Shown: positions 1-41,253 of the stretch, in pieces
Layout of the letters: each line of letters begins with the position of its first letter
How positions within the stretch are numbered: position 1 is the first letter of the stretch
Origin: Onchocerca lupi
Lineage: Eukaryota > Nematoda > Chromadorea > Rhabditida > Onchocercidae
Reading direction: 5' to 3'
DNA: 64,000 nt
NCBI GenBank assembly: GCA_028564675.1
Contig: JAOVVO010000129.1
Coordinates: 62,001-126,000 of the forward strand
Position numbers and translations under genes: made by a program
Notes under the pieces: model-generated
The model's database searches: none
Told to the model about the DNA's origin: nothing
What the model saw: the letters and a program-made list of their open reading frames with translations, nothing else

Positions 1-164
1 TTTTTTCCTTTTCTTCGGGAAAATTTCATAAATCGAAATTGATTTGTGGAATCGAACTGCTAATCGAAAATTGCATTCTCGAAAAAAATCGAAATTGCAT
101 TCCCGAAAACTAGCAAATAATGCCAATTATTAAGTTACGCTACTTGATCTACTTGCTGAATTGA

Positions 165-325
165 TCTGGACTATTCCCTAGTTCTGATTGATCTAATCTA
201 ATTGTCGTTCTGATTGATCAAGACTATTCGTCGTTTTAATTAATCTAGATTACTCATCATTCTGATTTGATCTAGACTATTTATTGATCTGATTGATCTA
301 GACTATTCATCCTTCTGATTAATTT
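165..325. repeat. Imperfect tandem repeat, about 30 bp unit
   Basis: About five diverged copies of a unit close to TGATCTAGACTATTCATC followed by a TTCTGAT-type tail run head to tail. Copy borders drift by a few bases, so the unit length is approximate. Confidence 0.65.
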
Positions 326-1429
326 TACGATGTTCATATTTCAAATCTTTTCATTCACTAATTAAAAGAAAAAAATCTTTCAAATATTCGTACAACAATT
401 CCTGATAAATGATTACTTAATTATGATCATTAATTAATTGAGTGGAATTTTGCGAAAGTTGAAAAGAATTATTAAAACAAAAATTAGAATAAAAAATGGA
501 CTATTTAATAATTCTTAAAAGTAAGTAGTGATCAAATAAATATTAATTTTTTGACAAGAATAAGCAGTAATTAAATTTAAGAAATTTAATCCGATAAATA
601 TGCTAAAATTAAATTTAGATTTAACAACTCTTGCAAATTATTATCGTTAATTATTGCGATAAGTGAATAAATTCCAATCGATAATATGATTGAAAAATAA
701 TTAAATGATTAGTCAGAAGTTAGATTTCCTACAATTCTTTCACGTCTTTTTTATTATTTTTCAATATCATTTTTTCCTTTTTTATTAATTCCGAAAATTT
801 CAAGAAGAAAAAGTCAAAAAAAAAAAAAAAAAAATTGAGTTAGATTTTTGGCATCATTTTTGGAGGAAAATGAGGTTAGCTATCCTTCAAACGATGTCAT
901 TCACATTACTATTTTCCAAAGGCTGAGAAATATTTTTAACATTCTTTTTTAATTATTTTGCGAATTTTTCCAATCTTTGAACTTAATTATTTTCTTTTTC
1001 TAAATCTACAAATTCATGTTTTTACAAGTTTTCTAGCTTCTTTCGTTTTTTTTTTTTCAATGTTTTTTTTCATGAAGAAATTAAATTTGTTTTTATAACT
1101 TTCGGAAAATGCAAGAAAATTTGTATATTTTTGAAGTTTTTTTTTTTTTTTTTTTAAATTTGAATGAAAAATTCAGTTCAAATACTATTAAAATTGAAGA
1201 AAAAAAAAACAATGTTCACATTTTTTAAGATGCAAATAATTATTTATTAGATTTTGTCAAAATTCATTTTTCACTCTTCTATTAATCTTTAATTGTATAT
1301 AGAAATGGAAATAGCCAACTATTTCGAAATAATTTTTAAATCTAACAAGTAGTAATTTCTGATAGATAATATTCCGAAAATTTTATCTTTCGGATGAAGT
1401 TCGAAAAAAAGACTAATCAGCCAGACAAT

Positions 1430-1487
1430 TACGATTTTAAATTATAATATTGATTTCCAACTACGATTTTAAATTATGATATTGATT
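1430..1487. repeat. Two-copy tandem duplication, about 30 bp
   Basis: Two adjacent copies share the core ACGATTTTAAATTATRATAT followed by TGATTTC, with one base difference in the core. Confidence 0.7.
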
Positions 1488-1998
1488 TCTTGCCTATTCT
1501 CAAGTAATAAATGATTCTTTCCAAAAAATTTCCAAGATTTTTCCAACTCTCTTCCTTCAGTCAACACTATTATTATGCGGATCATAAAATAGAGTTCAAA
1601 GTTCAGCTCATTTTTAATAACACATCAGTGACTCTATTTTATTATTATAATTACTATTAATTATTAATTTTATAGAATGAAAGTGAAAATATTTCGATAG
1701 CATATGATGATATTACTATAATTGCATGTATCATCATCATTATTATCACATATCATTTGTCAACAGTAGAATCATTATTATCCGAATTATTTGACCTTTT
1801 CCATCTAACGTTGCTCTTCTTCTTTTCTCATTTTATTTGAACTATCTGACAGACTCTTTCCTTTTTCCACTTCCAGTCTGCTTAGTTTTATTCAATTTCA
1901 GTCATTAATTAAATCTTAGATTGTAAATAGCGACAAAATTGATACCTAAAAAACATTTGCGGTCGTCATGTTTGCGAAGTGATATATTATATTCATAT

Positions 1999-2175
1999 AT
2001 ATATGTGTGCGTGTGTGGGTGTGTATGCGTGCGTGAGTGGGTGTGTGCGTGCGATGAGTGGGTATATATGCTTGCGTGCGTGGGTGTGTGTGAATATGTA
2101 GGTGTGCATGTGTGGATGTTTTTGAGTGCGTGGGTATGTCTGTATGAATGTGTATAGATGCATGGATAACTGAGA

Positions 2176-2207
<32 letters not shown>

Positions 2208-2330
2208 ATGTGTGTACGTGAAAGTGTATGGGGATATGTGTGTGTATACGTGAGGTGGTGTGGGTGTGTGAATACGTGAGCGTGCGTGAATGTGTATATA
2301 TATGGTGTGGGTGTAAGCGTAGGTGTATGT
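1999..2330. repeat. GT-rich microsatellite region
   Basis: Degenerate (TG)n mixed with GCGTG and GTATG steps, around a pure block of about 15 TG units at 2177-2206. The alternating purine-pyrimidine pattern makes long open frames on both strands (72 and 138 residues of Cys/Val/Gly or Thr/His) that are not genes. It is the only strongly GT-rich block in an otherwise A/T-run landscape. Confidence 0.9.
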
Positions 2331-4148
2331 GTTCTAAAAAAAGTTAAGGAAATCAATAACATACATAATTTATTCTATTAAAAAAGGTTTTCAAAATTCC
2401 TTTTTAAATTTTGAATTCTTCGAAATTTATTATTTCATTTAAAAATGAAGAATTTTTCATTCCCTTTTTCTCTCCTGTTTTTTCTTTTCTATTTCAATTT
2501 TTAATTTTTTTAATTTTTATCTTTTTTATTTTATTGATTTATTTATTTTTGAACAAATCCAACAATTCATTTTTTATTCGTATCACTTTAAAAATTGGAA
2601 ATGTTTAAATTCCTTGTTGCAGAAAAGAAAAAAACTTTCTTTTTTTTCAAATTCCTTTTTTTCTTTGTTTACCCAAACAGAAATTTTTAAATAAATTTTA
2701 AAAGAAATTTCGGCGCTATTTTTTTCTCTTTCTCATGACCACTTTTCTTTCTTTTTTATTGGGGCATAATTTGCATGTAAATTTCAGAAATAATTTTTTC
2801 TTTGGTACTTAATGAATTGATAACTCGATAAATTCATAAATTCAATGTGGTATATATATTGAATTACTATGCTCAAGCAATTATTCACGTAATTATATAA
2901 ATACGTTGTTAACTTACTTGAATGATTAAATGATAAGATAGATAGATATATTTTATGCCGGTATAAAAATTCTTAATGTATTCAAATCTGAATTTAAACA
3001 TTATAATTCAATACTGATAAATGATTTCGGATATTTTACAACTCCCCTGAATCGCCATATCTAATTACCCAGTTTATGCAAATATATTCCATCTGCTTGC
3101 TTGTCTCGTTATCATAAAACATGGTGGCAAACAAAAACCGGAAAATAAAATCCATTCAATGTAGCAGCTGTTAGTTATGGGGTCATAGGTTATGCATATA
3201 TTCAATTTTTCATTTTTATTTCTGCTTTATGCCTGAAAATTCACTTTTCTGTCGTTTCTTTTTTTTTTTAACTAGAATTTTTGCAAAAAATTTGTGTATT
3301 TATTTATGTAATTTGCATATTCCCGGAATCCGTAAATTTTCGATCATCCAATTTTTGGATTTATTCAGTTTTTAAATTTCAGATTTATCCAATTTACCTA
3401 TTTCATATATTTTCACGATTCTCTAATTCATATATTCTCGAGTTTATTTAATTTAGTTTCCAATGTCCGAAATCGTATATTATTCCTAACCGAATTTTCC
3501 TCAAATTTATTATAACTTAGACATTCCTAAATTTTTGTTTAATTCGTATATTTGCAGCAGTTTTCCTGATTCATATTTTCTCAAGTTTCCTTAGTTTATA
3601 AATTTTAAAATAATAAAATAACAAACTTTTTCTAAAAAAAAAAAGTAAGCAATAGTTGAAATGCATTTTTCGGACTTAGCTATTTTGTATATTTGCTTAT
3701 TTGTTTGATTAAAAAACTCTACTACCAATTAAAATCTATTTTTTTTTCAGTTAAGTTAGAAGTAATTCAGTCCTAAATTAATCAATTTTTTGTTTTGTCT
3801 ATTTTATGTCAAAATTATAAATATTTAAGTCCTTTCAGTTATACTTTTTCATTTTTTTTAATTTTCAGTACCAAAATTTATCGCCTTATTTGCTGCTCTG
3901 AACTTTTGAACTTACGGATCGGTAATATTTTAGGTTAACAAGGGTAAAATAAGTATTAATCACTGATTCATATTCAGATTATGCTATCTACTTTAATCTT
4001 TGATCATCGAAGATTGTCACATCTGTTGATGACATGGAAAAGCTTCCCATCTGTTTGTGCAATTTATCTAATTAATCAATCATACATGCTTGCAACTTAT
4101 TATAATTGAAATTTTGCATTTTAAATAATTTTCATCATGCTTTCATGA

Positions 4149-4330
4149 ATTCCAATTTAAAATTAAATTAAATTTGAAATTAAACTGCATTTGTTATAAC
4201 CTGTATGTTTCATAAATTTTCAAGTTAAAATTAAATTGAATTTGCAATTAAATTATTCTTATTAAATTATCTACACATTTCATACATTTCAAATTAAGAT
4301 TAAATTAAATTGCTTTTATTATTATTTATA
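4149..4330. repeat. Diverged tandem repeat, about 70-80 bp, three copies
   Basis: Three blocks repeat an AAATTAAATTAAATTTG-like core with ATTTCATA in the spacer. Copies are strongly diverged. Confidence 0.45.
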
Positions 4331-6490
4331 TGTTATTTTATTATTATTATTATTTATTCGATACTTGGCATTGCATATAATTACGTAAATAATGAAATTT
4401 TTATCCAGGAAAAATATTTTTTTTTTTAAATTGGAATAAATTTTAACTTCAAATTTTGATAAATATTTGTTCTTTTTTTTTTTGTTCATAAAATTAAACA
4501 TTTTTTGATCGGATTCGAAAAAATTTTTATTCTTTTTTAAATTTCAGTTATTTCTTTTTTATTAATTTAATTTTATGAAAAAATAATTATTGCATATGAA
4601 AGAGTTGGATATTATGCCATTATTATGATAATTTTCCCTCAAATCATTCATTGCTTAAATGATATTTTTATTACTTCAAATTTTATCATATTTTTGAAAA
4701 CGACGCATTGTTAAATGAACGAAAAAACGAAATGTTTGATTAATAATTGTTTTTATTATCATTTTATCAATTTCAATTTAACAGAAATATCGGAAATTAT
4801 TGTGCTATCTTTTCATCTTTTTGATAGCTTTCATACTATTATCATATAAGCCGAAAACAAGCAATAATATTCCATTATAGGTTAAAGGTCAATAATTTTA
4901 CCCTTTATTTACGTTTTAAATGATAATATATATGTATAGATGTAAAAAACGATATTTCGCTTTTACTTATCATATTGACTAATTAATTTTATAAATATTC
5001 AATTGAATACTAAATATGAAATTTTATGAAAATATGAAATGAATATATAAATTTTTATTTTATTTTTTGGAATTTATTATTATCATTATTTTGCTTATTT
5101 AATCTTTCAAAAATGAGCGAAAAGAAAGTGAAGATTAGAATAATTTTAAGAAAATATAGTAATTTAAAAAAAAATGAGTATTTTAATAATTAAATATTTA
5201 TATTTCTTCAAGCAAATAAACCGATAATATTTCAAACAAATATAATTACTTTCTTTTTTTTATATTTACATAAATGTAAATATTTAAATAATGGAGTACT
5301 TTAATGTATATTGATTTTGCATATTTTTTCATTTCCATTTCCATCCATTTTTCTAATATATTTTTGATTGAATAATAATCAACAAAAACTAAGAGAAAAG
5401 ATGAAATTAATAGATATTAAGGAAAAAGAAGATAATTTTAATTATCATTTTCTAAACTTTTTTCATCCATCTTTTTTTTTTCTTTCATTCGATCCATTTT
5501 TTCCATCCAAATTATCTTCATTTTTATCATTTATCTTATCAAATATAAGACTTGTTGGAAAAATTATTTTAGTAATTTTAGGATCATTTGTATTGTTACT
5601 TTTATTCATAATCATATTTCTTATATTATCAAATACACATGGTAGTTAGAAAAATTACTTTAATATTTTTCCGGATTATTTATATTATTTTTGTTAAATT
5701 TTTTATTGTATATTATTCCTATAAATTAATTGATAAGAAATAGTAATAATGGTTTTACTTTTCAGTTTCAAAAATTCAAACTTTCTTTAAAGTTTTTTTA
5801 TTGATTTTCTAAATTAATCGATATTTCCGAGATGGTTAAATTTGAGAAATTGCTTTTTTTCAAATTTGAATTATAATTGTTTTAAGTTTTTAGAATGTAA
5901 CTTTTCGAATGGTAGATATTTGAAAGGGAAATAATCCATCAATTTATTTGAATAAAATTGCCTTTTTTTCTTGAAAAAAAAGAGAAAATTGAAAAAGTTG
6001 TTTTATTGGTTATGTTAAATTTCAATTTAATAACTTATGGAAGTATTTGGTGTTGCAATATGTTATGAAATTTCGCAAACGATTAAGATTTTATGATTTT
6101 TTTTAAATTTTTAGAATATGGATTTCTTGAAGAGGGGAATACTTTTTTAGATAAGTTTTCGTTTTTAGTTTGTAATTAATTGATGATAATATTGCTTATC
6201 ATTATAGCTATTAATATGATACCGGCATTTTCTTTTTATTTTTTTTTTTCATTAATTTTCCGAATTAGATAATTTTCTCAAAATGTTCATTTTAAATTTG
6301 CAAAATTTTTGTTTTTAACTTTGAATTTTTAGTTATCGGTCAAATTTTTCATTTTCAAAATATCGTCAAATAAGTAAATGAAATAAATGGACAATGGAAT
6401 GGGAATTCTATTTTCTGATATATTAAAATAATTACAATATGTTTATTTTCTAATGCTTAAAAAAAACTAATATCTTAAAATGTGTCTGTT

Positions 6491-6910
6491 CAATATTTAC
6501 TATTCTACAGTAAACAAATAAATTTTACCGTAAGTTGGTGAATTCTGACAGTAATAGCTGTGGTACTTTAGAACGACAGTAACAGCCTCAGTATATAGAT
6601 AATAGAATTTGATTTCATAAATGGAAACTTATCATAGCATCATCCTTTTTTGGTAATAATACCAAATTAATCAATTTGTGGCGTAATTAATTAAATTTTT
6701 TTTCGGATCAATATGTAAAATATTGATACCCTCTTTAATATTTACTATTCCATAATATGAGAATAAATCTCACCGTAGTTTTATAAATCCTGACAGTAAT
6801 AGCTACAGTATACAGGATATAATAAAAGATTAATTATGTATCAAACTTAATTTCATAAATCAGAAACTTATCATTGCATCTTTTTGTGATAATGATACTA
6901 AACTAATCGA
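6491..6910. repeat. Diverged tandem duplication, about 245 bp period
   Basis: Copy 1 (about 6491-6674) and copy 2 (about 6736-6910) share ordered blocks: AATATTTACTATTC, TGACAGTAATAGCT, ATTTCATAAAT, GAAACTTATCAT and a closing GATAATGATAC-type block. The order is conserved with many substitutions and small indels, so it is an old duplication just upstream of the AGAP first exon. Confidence 0.75.
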
Positions 6911-7101
6911 ATTAACTTAATTATATCAAATTAACTTAACATAATTGATTTAATTTTTTTAATACGTATAAAATATCCATAATTTCTGTTTAATTTCAAT
7001 TATTCAGTATTAATTATATTAATTCCTAAATTATTTTAGATAAAATAAAAAATAAAAATGAAAAATAAAACAGAGATCCAATAAAGCAAAAAAATACGAA
7101 T

Positions 7102-36659
<29,558 letters not shown>

Positions 36660-37780
36660 AACAAAGTAATTGTTATTTGCTAATATGCTATTTTATGTAT
36701 TCTATTGGTTCGTTTATCCGTTATGTGTGAAGGTGAGTCAGGGTTTCTCGTTCAGTATTGTATTTCATATATTTTATTTCAGTGATTTCTCAGAATTTAA
36801 TCGAATCTGTATGCATTTCTAGTTAATCCCAATCATAGCGAACTTATTGCTTTTTACCAGTTTTACTGCCGTTAACTCCTTGATGCAAAAAAATTTCCAT
36901 GTATGGTTTGTTCTGAATTTTTTTTTTTTTTTTTTTTTTTTTCATTTCATATTTGTTTGCACGTTCGTGTATGTGTTATGTGTGCATGTTTTCTGTGTAT
37001 AATTTTTTATTTGCAAATGCTGAAAAAAGTTTATTACTATAAATGAAAATTATGCTTAAAATTGTCCAGCTTTACATCAATTTCATCTTTTTCTTATTCG
37101 TTCAGCGAACATCCAGTTCACCGTTATGAATGAAAAAAAAAAGACCAGAAAGAAACTATCATTTTCTTTTACGTAAGAAAAAGTCTCTCCACTGATAAAT
37201 TTGTCCATTATTATGATCGAGAAACCAAGAACTTCCTCATTGTTCCGAAATTTACTCTAAAGTATGTTGAAATTTGAATCAAGAGTTAGCAGAAAATAAT
37301 GGATATGTGAATATAAAATATCAAAAAAAAAAAAAAAAAAATCACTGTGGGAAAGAACTGTTCAAAATGGGAGCTATTTTAATAGGACAGTTCATTCGTT
37401 CAGTGCTTCTATTGAGGAATTGCATAGTAATCGGCATGATTAATGATTTAAAAAAAAATTAAAAATAAGTATACGAAAATTAAAAATAAGTATACTTCAC
37501 ATACGAAAGAAGGAGCTTAATCAGTTAGTAATATCTAGAAATATATTTTCACAACCGATTTCTGAAAACACCAGAAAGAGTGTCATTTAGACTTTTTCCA
37601 ATTCTGCTAATGGAAACAAAATTGCTAGCTCTATTATTTATTCCTGTGATACAAAACAAAGAAAGAAGATCATAAATAACATTTCTAGCAAATGGTTGTC
37701 TTTCGCTTCAAAGTGAAGCTTTGCTTTCAAATTACATTGGCCTGATATTTATTTTCTCTTTCAAAAACACCGCATTTTTT
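36660..37780. other. Convergent intergenic region AGAP / TMEM147
   Basis: This holds the 3' UTR of AGAP (length not fixed; no clear AATAAA close to the stop) and the end of the TMEM147 transcript. There is a T run at about 36919-36942 and an A run at 37323-37340. No gene-like frame was found: the 62-codon frame at 37274 spans the A run and has no homology I recognise. Confidence 0.6.
37748..37753 (-). terminator. Poly(A) signal of TMEM147
   Basis: AATAAA on the minus strand begins 28 nt after the TMEM147 stop codon, implying a 3' UTR of only about 50 nt. Confidence 0.6.
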
Positions 37781-38569
37781 TTAATTGCGGTATTGCGTAA
37801 AATGCGTTCCAAGCGATGAATATGCAATCAATGTTCCTATCGCAAGTCCTGTGGTAAATGCGGCCTTTGCTCCAAGTAAGGTCCAAGATCGAAGATCCAA
37901 ATATACAATTGCCGATCTGAATTACAAACATCCACAAAATTTTTATCAGATTCAAATTTAAACATATCTAGTTTCGTTTTAACTTTAATATGCAGTAATT
38001 CTAAGCTGAAAATAAAAACGCTTTACCATATAACTCAATCGTTTGCTCCTGTTGCATATCATATAAAAGGATCTACAACATGACTAAAACATCGCTTCAG
38101 TATTTGTGAATAACAAAATATATCTCAATCATTATTAGGTGAAATGCATTTTGAAAGATTCTCTTTCTCCTTTCCAAATCTATAAGGCATTCTAAATGAT
38201 GTATTTACTTTATAAATTGGTAAATAAACTTACTGCTCAATGAATTCACGAAAAACACAAAGTGCAATCAACAAAGCAACTATTCGTCTCATCCCTGATC
38301 GCAGATCATTACGGGTGAATAACCACACCAATGCTGCCATTGCTGAAGAAAACAAAAGTAAAAAAAAAATGTATTTATTTATTAACATAAATGAATTTCT
38401 CGATGACTTTTACTGGAAACATATTTCTTTTCTCTCAATTCTTATCTTCTTGCCTTTTTTAAAAAAGTTTGTATGAGATATCAATTACCGAATAAAATAG
38501 TTTTTGAATGGAAGACAAGAATGGAGAAACAAAACAAGATATCTACTATAGAACTAAAATATTTCAGTC

Positions 38570-38605
<36 letters not shown>

Positions 38606-39863
38606 AAAGACGAATTAAAATAATAAGAGAGAAAATCTTACCAACATAAAAAATTAGATCAATATTCGAATTCAGGGCCATTTGAATGTATTTCCAATGA
38701 AACGCCACTGCTCGGGCACCAACCCAAAAACCGACCAGACGACTAGCTACACTGAAATAAACTTTCACTTCCACTATCACTTGGCTTAGTCTATAACATT
38801 TATTTAAGCAGTTGATTTCATGGATCTTTTCTCAACATCGAGTATTAGTAGGATTTTTATCTTCCTAAGTTATGTTTGCATTTTGAAATTAAGCAAAATC
38901 CTCAGAATCTTGATGGCCGAGATTTATTTTCTCATTTTATCTTAACTAAGATTTAAAAAAAAGATGACGTTGTGAAAAAAATCTTTACAAGCCATAAGAT
39001 AGGTGAACAATTGCAAATTTTCATAACAATCCTCAACAGCAATCAAATCCTCTCAGAGATGAAATGAAATGATAAACATATTATTTAACCAATTACTAAC
39101 TTTCAATTCCTATATCCAGAAATATCGATTAAGAGTAAATGTGGAATAAATAATAATACCTAAAAATTACCTATGAGCAAAAGCCCAGCCTAAACCAACA
39201 GCCAAGAATCGGACCTCACTTTTACCTGCCATCAGATAAACGATCACGGCATGCAGACCCATCACATCGAAGATATCCGCGCTTGCTTTCATCAGTTCCT
39301 AAATACAAATTTGAGAATTCTGACCATAAAATAGACTTAAAAATCCAGTTGCATTCGTTGAATTCAACAAAGCTTACCAGTAAATAAATCAACTAATTTT
39401 TCTGTAAATTGAAATATAAATCATTTTTTAATGAATAAATCACCCACTAATCTTCGCCCATTATCCACTAATACATACTAATATGCAAATAAAGTAAACT
39501 TCAATTTCAAACCTAACACAAAGGTACCTAAATATAAATACATGATTTGAATGTAAAAATCAAAACTAAAGTATATAATATAAGTTCAACATAGAATCCG
39601 AAAAAGGACCAAATCCAAATATGGAATCAAAGTTTAGGCTGAATCTATAAACTTACCGGGACTAAATCAAATCCATTAGCATCGCTGGCTGGAAAAAAAG
39701 TTGCAAGGACGAGCATTTTGCATAACTGTGTCAAAAAATAAGCCAAAACTGCGTGGGAGCATTTCCATATGGAGCAATATTCTGATAATCCCGAATACCT
39801 GTATGCGATAAAATACGGTGCGTACGACAGTGCCACACAATTTACAAAATGAAGAAATGTCAT
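37781..39863 (-). CDS. TMEM147: TMEM147, ER translocon-associated multipass protein
   Basis: Five exons in transcript order: 39863-39657, 39298-39171, 38751-38642, 38342-38234 and 37916-37781. They total 690 nt and 229 residues (human TMEM147 is 224). Phases close and the stop is TAA. Conserved segments include MTFLHFVNCVAL, YSGLSEYCSIWKC, QLCKMLVLATFFP, ELMKASADIFDVMGL, WVGARAVAFHWKYIQMALNS and SLGTHFTQYRN at the end. The family is a seven-pass ER membrane protein that forms the BOS complex with Nicalin and NOMO at the multipass translocon. The start is chosen because it aligns with the family N-terminus and directly follows a splice acceptor. Introns are 300-360 bp. Diverges from HELQ. Confidence 0.96.
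38572..38603. repeat. A run (32 nt) in TMEM147 intron 3
   Basis: Uninterrupted A on the plus strand, 39 nt past the donor of the third coding exon on the transcribed strand (T run in the RNA sense). Length is likely unstable in assemblies. Confidence 0.9.
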
Positions 39864-39880
39864 CTGAACGAGAAATAAAA
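39864..39880 (-). promoter_or_regulatory. Splice acceptor directly before TMEM147 ATG
   Basis: Reading the minus strand, TTTTTATTTCTCGTTCAG is followed at once by the start ATG. With no supported upstream coding exon, this fits a spliced-leader trans-splice site. A short 5' UTR intron is the alternative. Confidence 0.6.
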
Positions 39881-40359
39881 AGAAGTATTTATGAAACGAG
39901 AATTACATGTATACGCAATTGCATTTTCTTTCCGAAATTTCACTTTTATACTATTTGAATTCACACGAATTCAAATAGTTTAAATCAGTATAAATTAATT
40001 AGTATAAATTGGCAAATAGCATGAATTCAAATATTCCCATATAATTAGATGTTTATTCATAAAATATGATTAGTTAAATTACAATATACAGTCACATATT
40101 TAAATTTCTCATCTACAGTATCCATACTATCATCAATAAAAGCCTTCGCATAATCCGCATTTATGCAAATGGTTGCAAGCAATATGCTGCAACCATTTGC
40201 ATGAACGTAATCAAAATTCACGTACGTGAAAACGAGCAGCGTAACAATTACTAGACACGTTAACACGTAACACACCTCGATAACGAAATAAAGAAATTTT
40301 CACTGTTAGAACAAATGGTCCGTTAAAACAGACTGCCAATTATTTCTGAGGGACCACAA

Positions 40360-40830
40360 GTGAGAGTGAGTAAGAGAAGGAAATGAAGCAATAGGGCAAT
40401 TGAATTTTGAGTAGTTTGTGGTAGAGATTGAAAATAAGGAGATAGCATAGGTAATAGGGAGGTAACACAGTTTGCTAAGAATGAATAGAGAGAATGCTAT
40501 CAGGGATTGATAAAGTTTGGGGATATAACGGTGAAAGTGTTAAATAGGGTAGGAGAGTGGAGTGATAGGGACGATTGGGTTTAGAATAGTTTGTGATGAA
40601 GATTGAAAATAGAGGAGTAGCGTATTGAATAAGGAGGTGGTAGTGTTTACTAGGAATTAGTTGTATGTTGCGAGAGATTGATAAAGTTTGACAGTATAAC
40701 AGTGACAATGTTTGAGAGTAAAAAATAATAGCAGTAAATGTGAAGAAACACAAAGATCAATAAGAATTGAGAGAGTATGTTGATAGATTATTGGTTATTT
40801 GTGATGGTGATTGAGAGCAAATGAAACATT
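40360..40830. repeat. Purine-rich tandem repeat, 175 bp period, two and a half copies
   Basis: TAGTTTGTGRTRRAGATTG followed by AAAATA recurs at 40412 and 40587, with a decayed third near 40795. GATTGATAAAGTTTG also recurs once per copy. The plus strand is A/G-rich throughout, so it has strong strand asymmetry between two divergent genes. Confidence 0.82.
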
Positions 40831-41237
40831 GCACATAATAATAAAATAAGAAAAAAAAAATTAGGAAATTACTTTTTTTGAGAAAAAAACAAACATCTCA
40901 GTAATTTCTCAAACTTTTCAAAGTAATATCCTATTTTGGGTTCTACGTCTTGAGTACAATCTCTGATTTCAATAAATCCGCATACAAATCTTGTCCTCTG
41001 TTTCAGAAGATGAATAGAAAAAAGGAATTAAATTTATTCATAAAGGCAATCATTTTCATTCATAATTCTTCAAAAAAAAAAAAGGAAAAAAGAAAAAAGA
41101 ACAACTAAAAATATAAGTAAATAAATAAATAAATGAGCATATGTATTTATGCCACGTATGTTGTATTACTTTTAATCCAATTAATTTTCCAGAAAATTAA
41201 GCATATCTTCTCGAATTCGATCTTCATCAGTCTTTTC

Positions 41238-41249
41238 TAATTGTTATAG
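41238..41249 (+). promoter_or_regulatory. Splice acceptor before HELQ ATG
   Basis: TAATTGTTATAG ends 4 nt before the start codon. This is consistent with trans-splicing of a leader onto the HELQ message. The acceptor is weaker than TTTCAG. Confidence 0.5.
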
Positions 41250-41253
41250 TATT

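Larger units (their letters stand above)
1..7101. other. AT-rich non-coding DNA upstream of AGAP
   Basis: No open frame here has coding character. The longer frames are a translated GT-rich repeat (about 1946-2362) and phenylalanine/isoleucine-rich strings produced by T-rich DNA (2411-2608, 5368-5649). The stretch holds several diverged tandem repeats, listed separately, and many homopolymer A/T runs. The 5' part of the AGAP transcription unit, including its promoter, may lie here, but I see no motif that fixes it. Confidence 0.6.
39864..41253. other. Divergent TMEM147-HELQ promoter region
   Basis: 1.39 kb between two head-to-head genes. It should contain both promoters. The middle is a purine-rich tandem repeat (40360-40830). 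The open frames here (40057-40275 and 40475-40753, minus) are unsupported: the second is a translation of the repeat. Confidence 0.6.

Noticed and set aside
1939..2362. Open frames on both strands (72 and 138 codons)
   Set aside because: They are translations of a GT-rich simple repeat, without any non-repeat coding sequence.
5368..5649. 93-codon frame with a hydrophobic C-terminal stretch
   Set aside because: Composition is driven by T runs and no splice context or homology is seen. The hydrophobic part is what T-rich DNA always encodes.
40057..40275. 72-codon minus-strand frame upstream of TMEM147, with a possible membrane segment
   Set aside because: TMEM147 homology starts at 39863 right after a splice acceptor, and this frame has no matching family segment. 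A 5' UTR exon cannot be excluded, but coding use is unsupported.
40475..40753. 92-codon minus-strand frame with repeated QTLS
   Set aside because: It is the pyrimidine strand of the 175-bp purine-rich tandem repeat.
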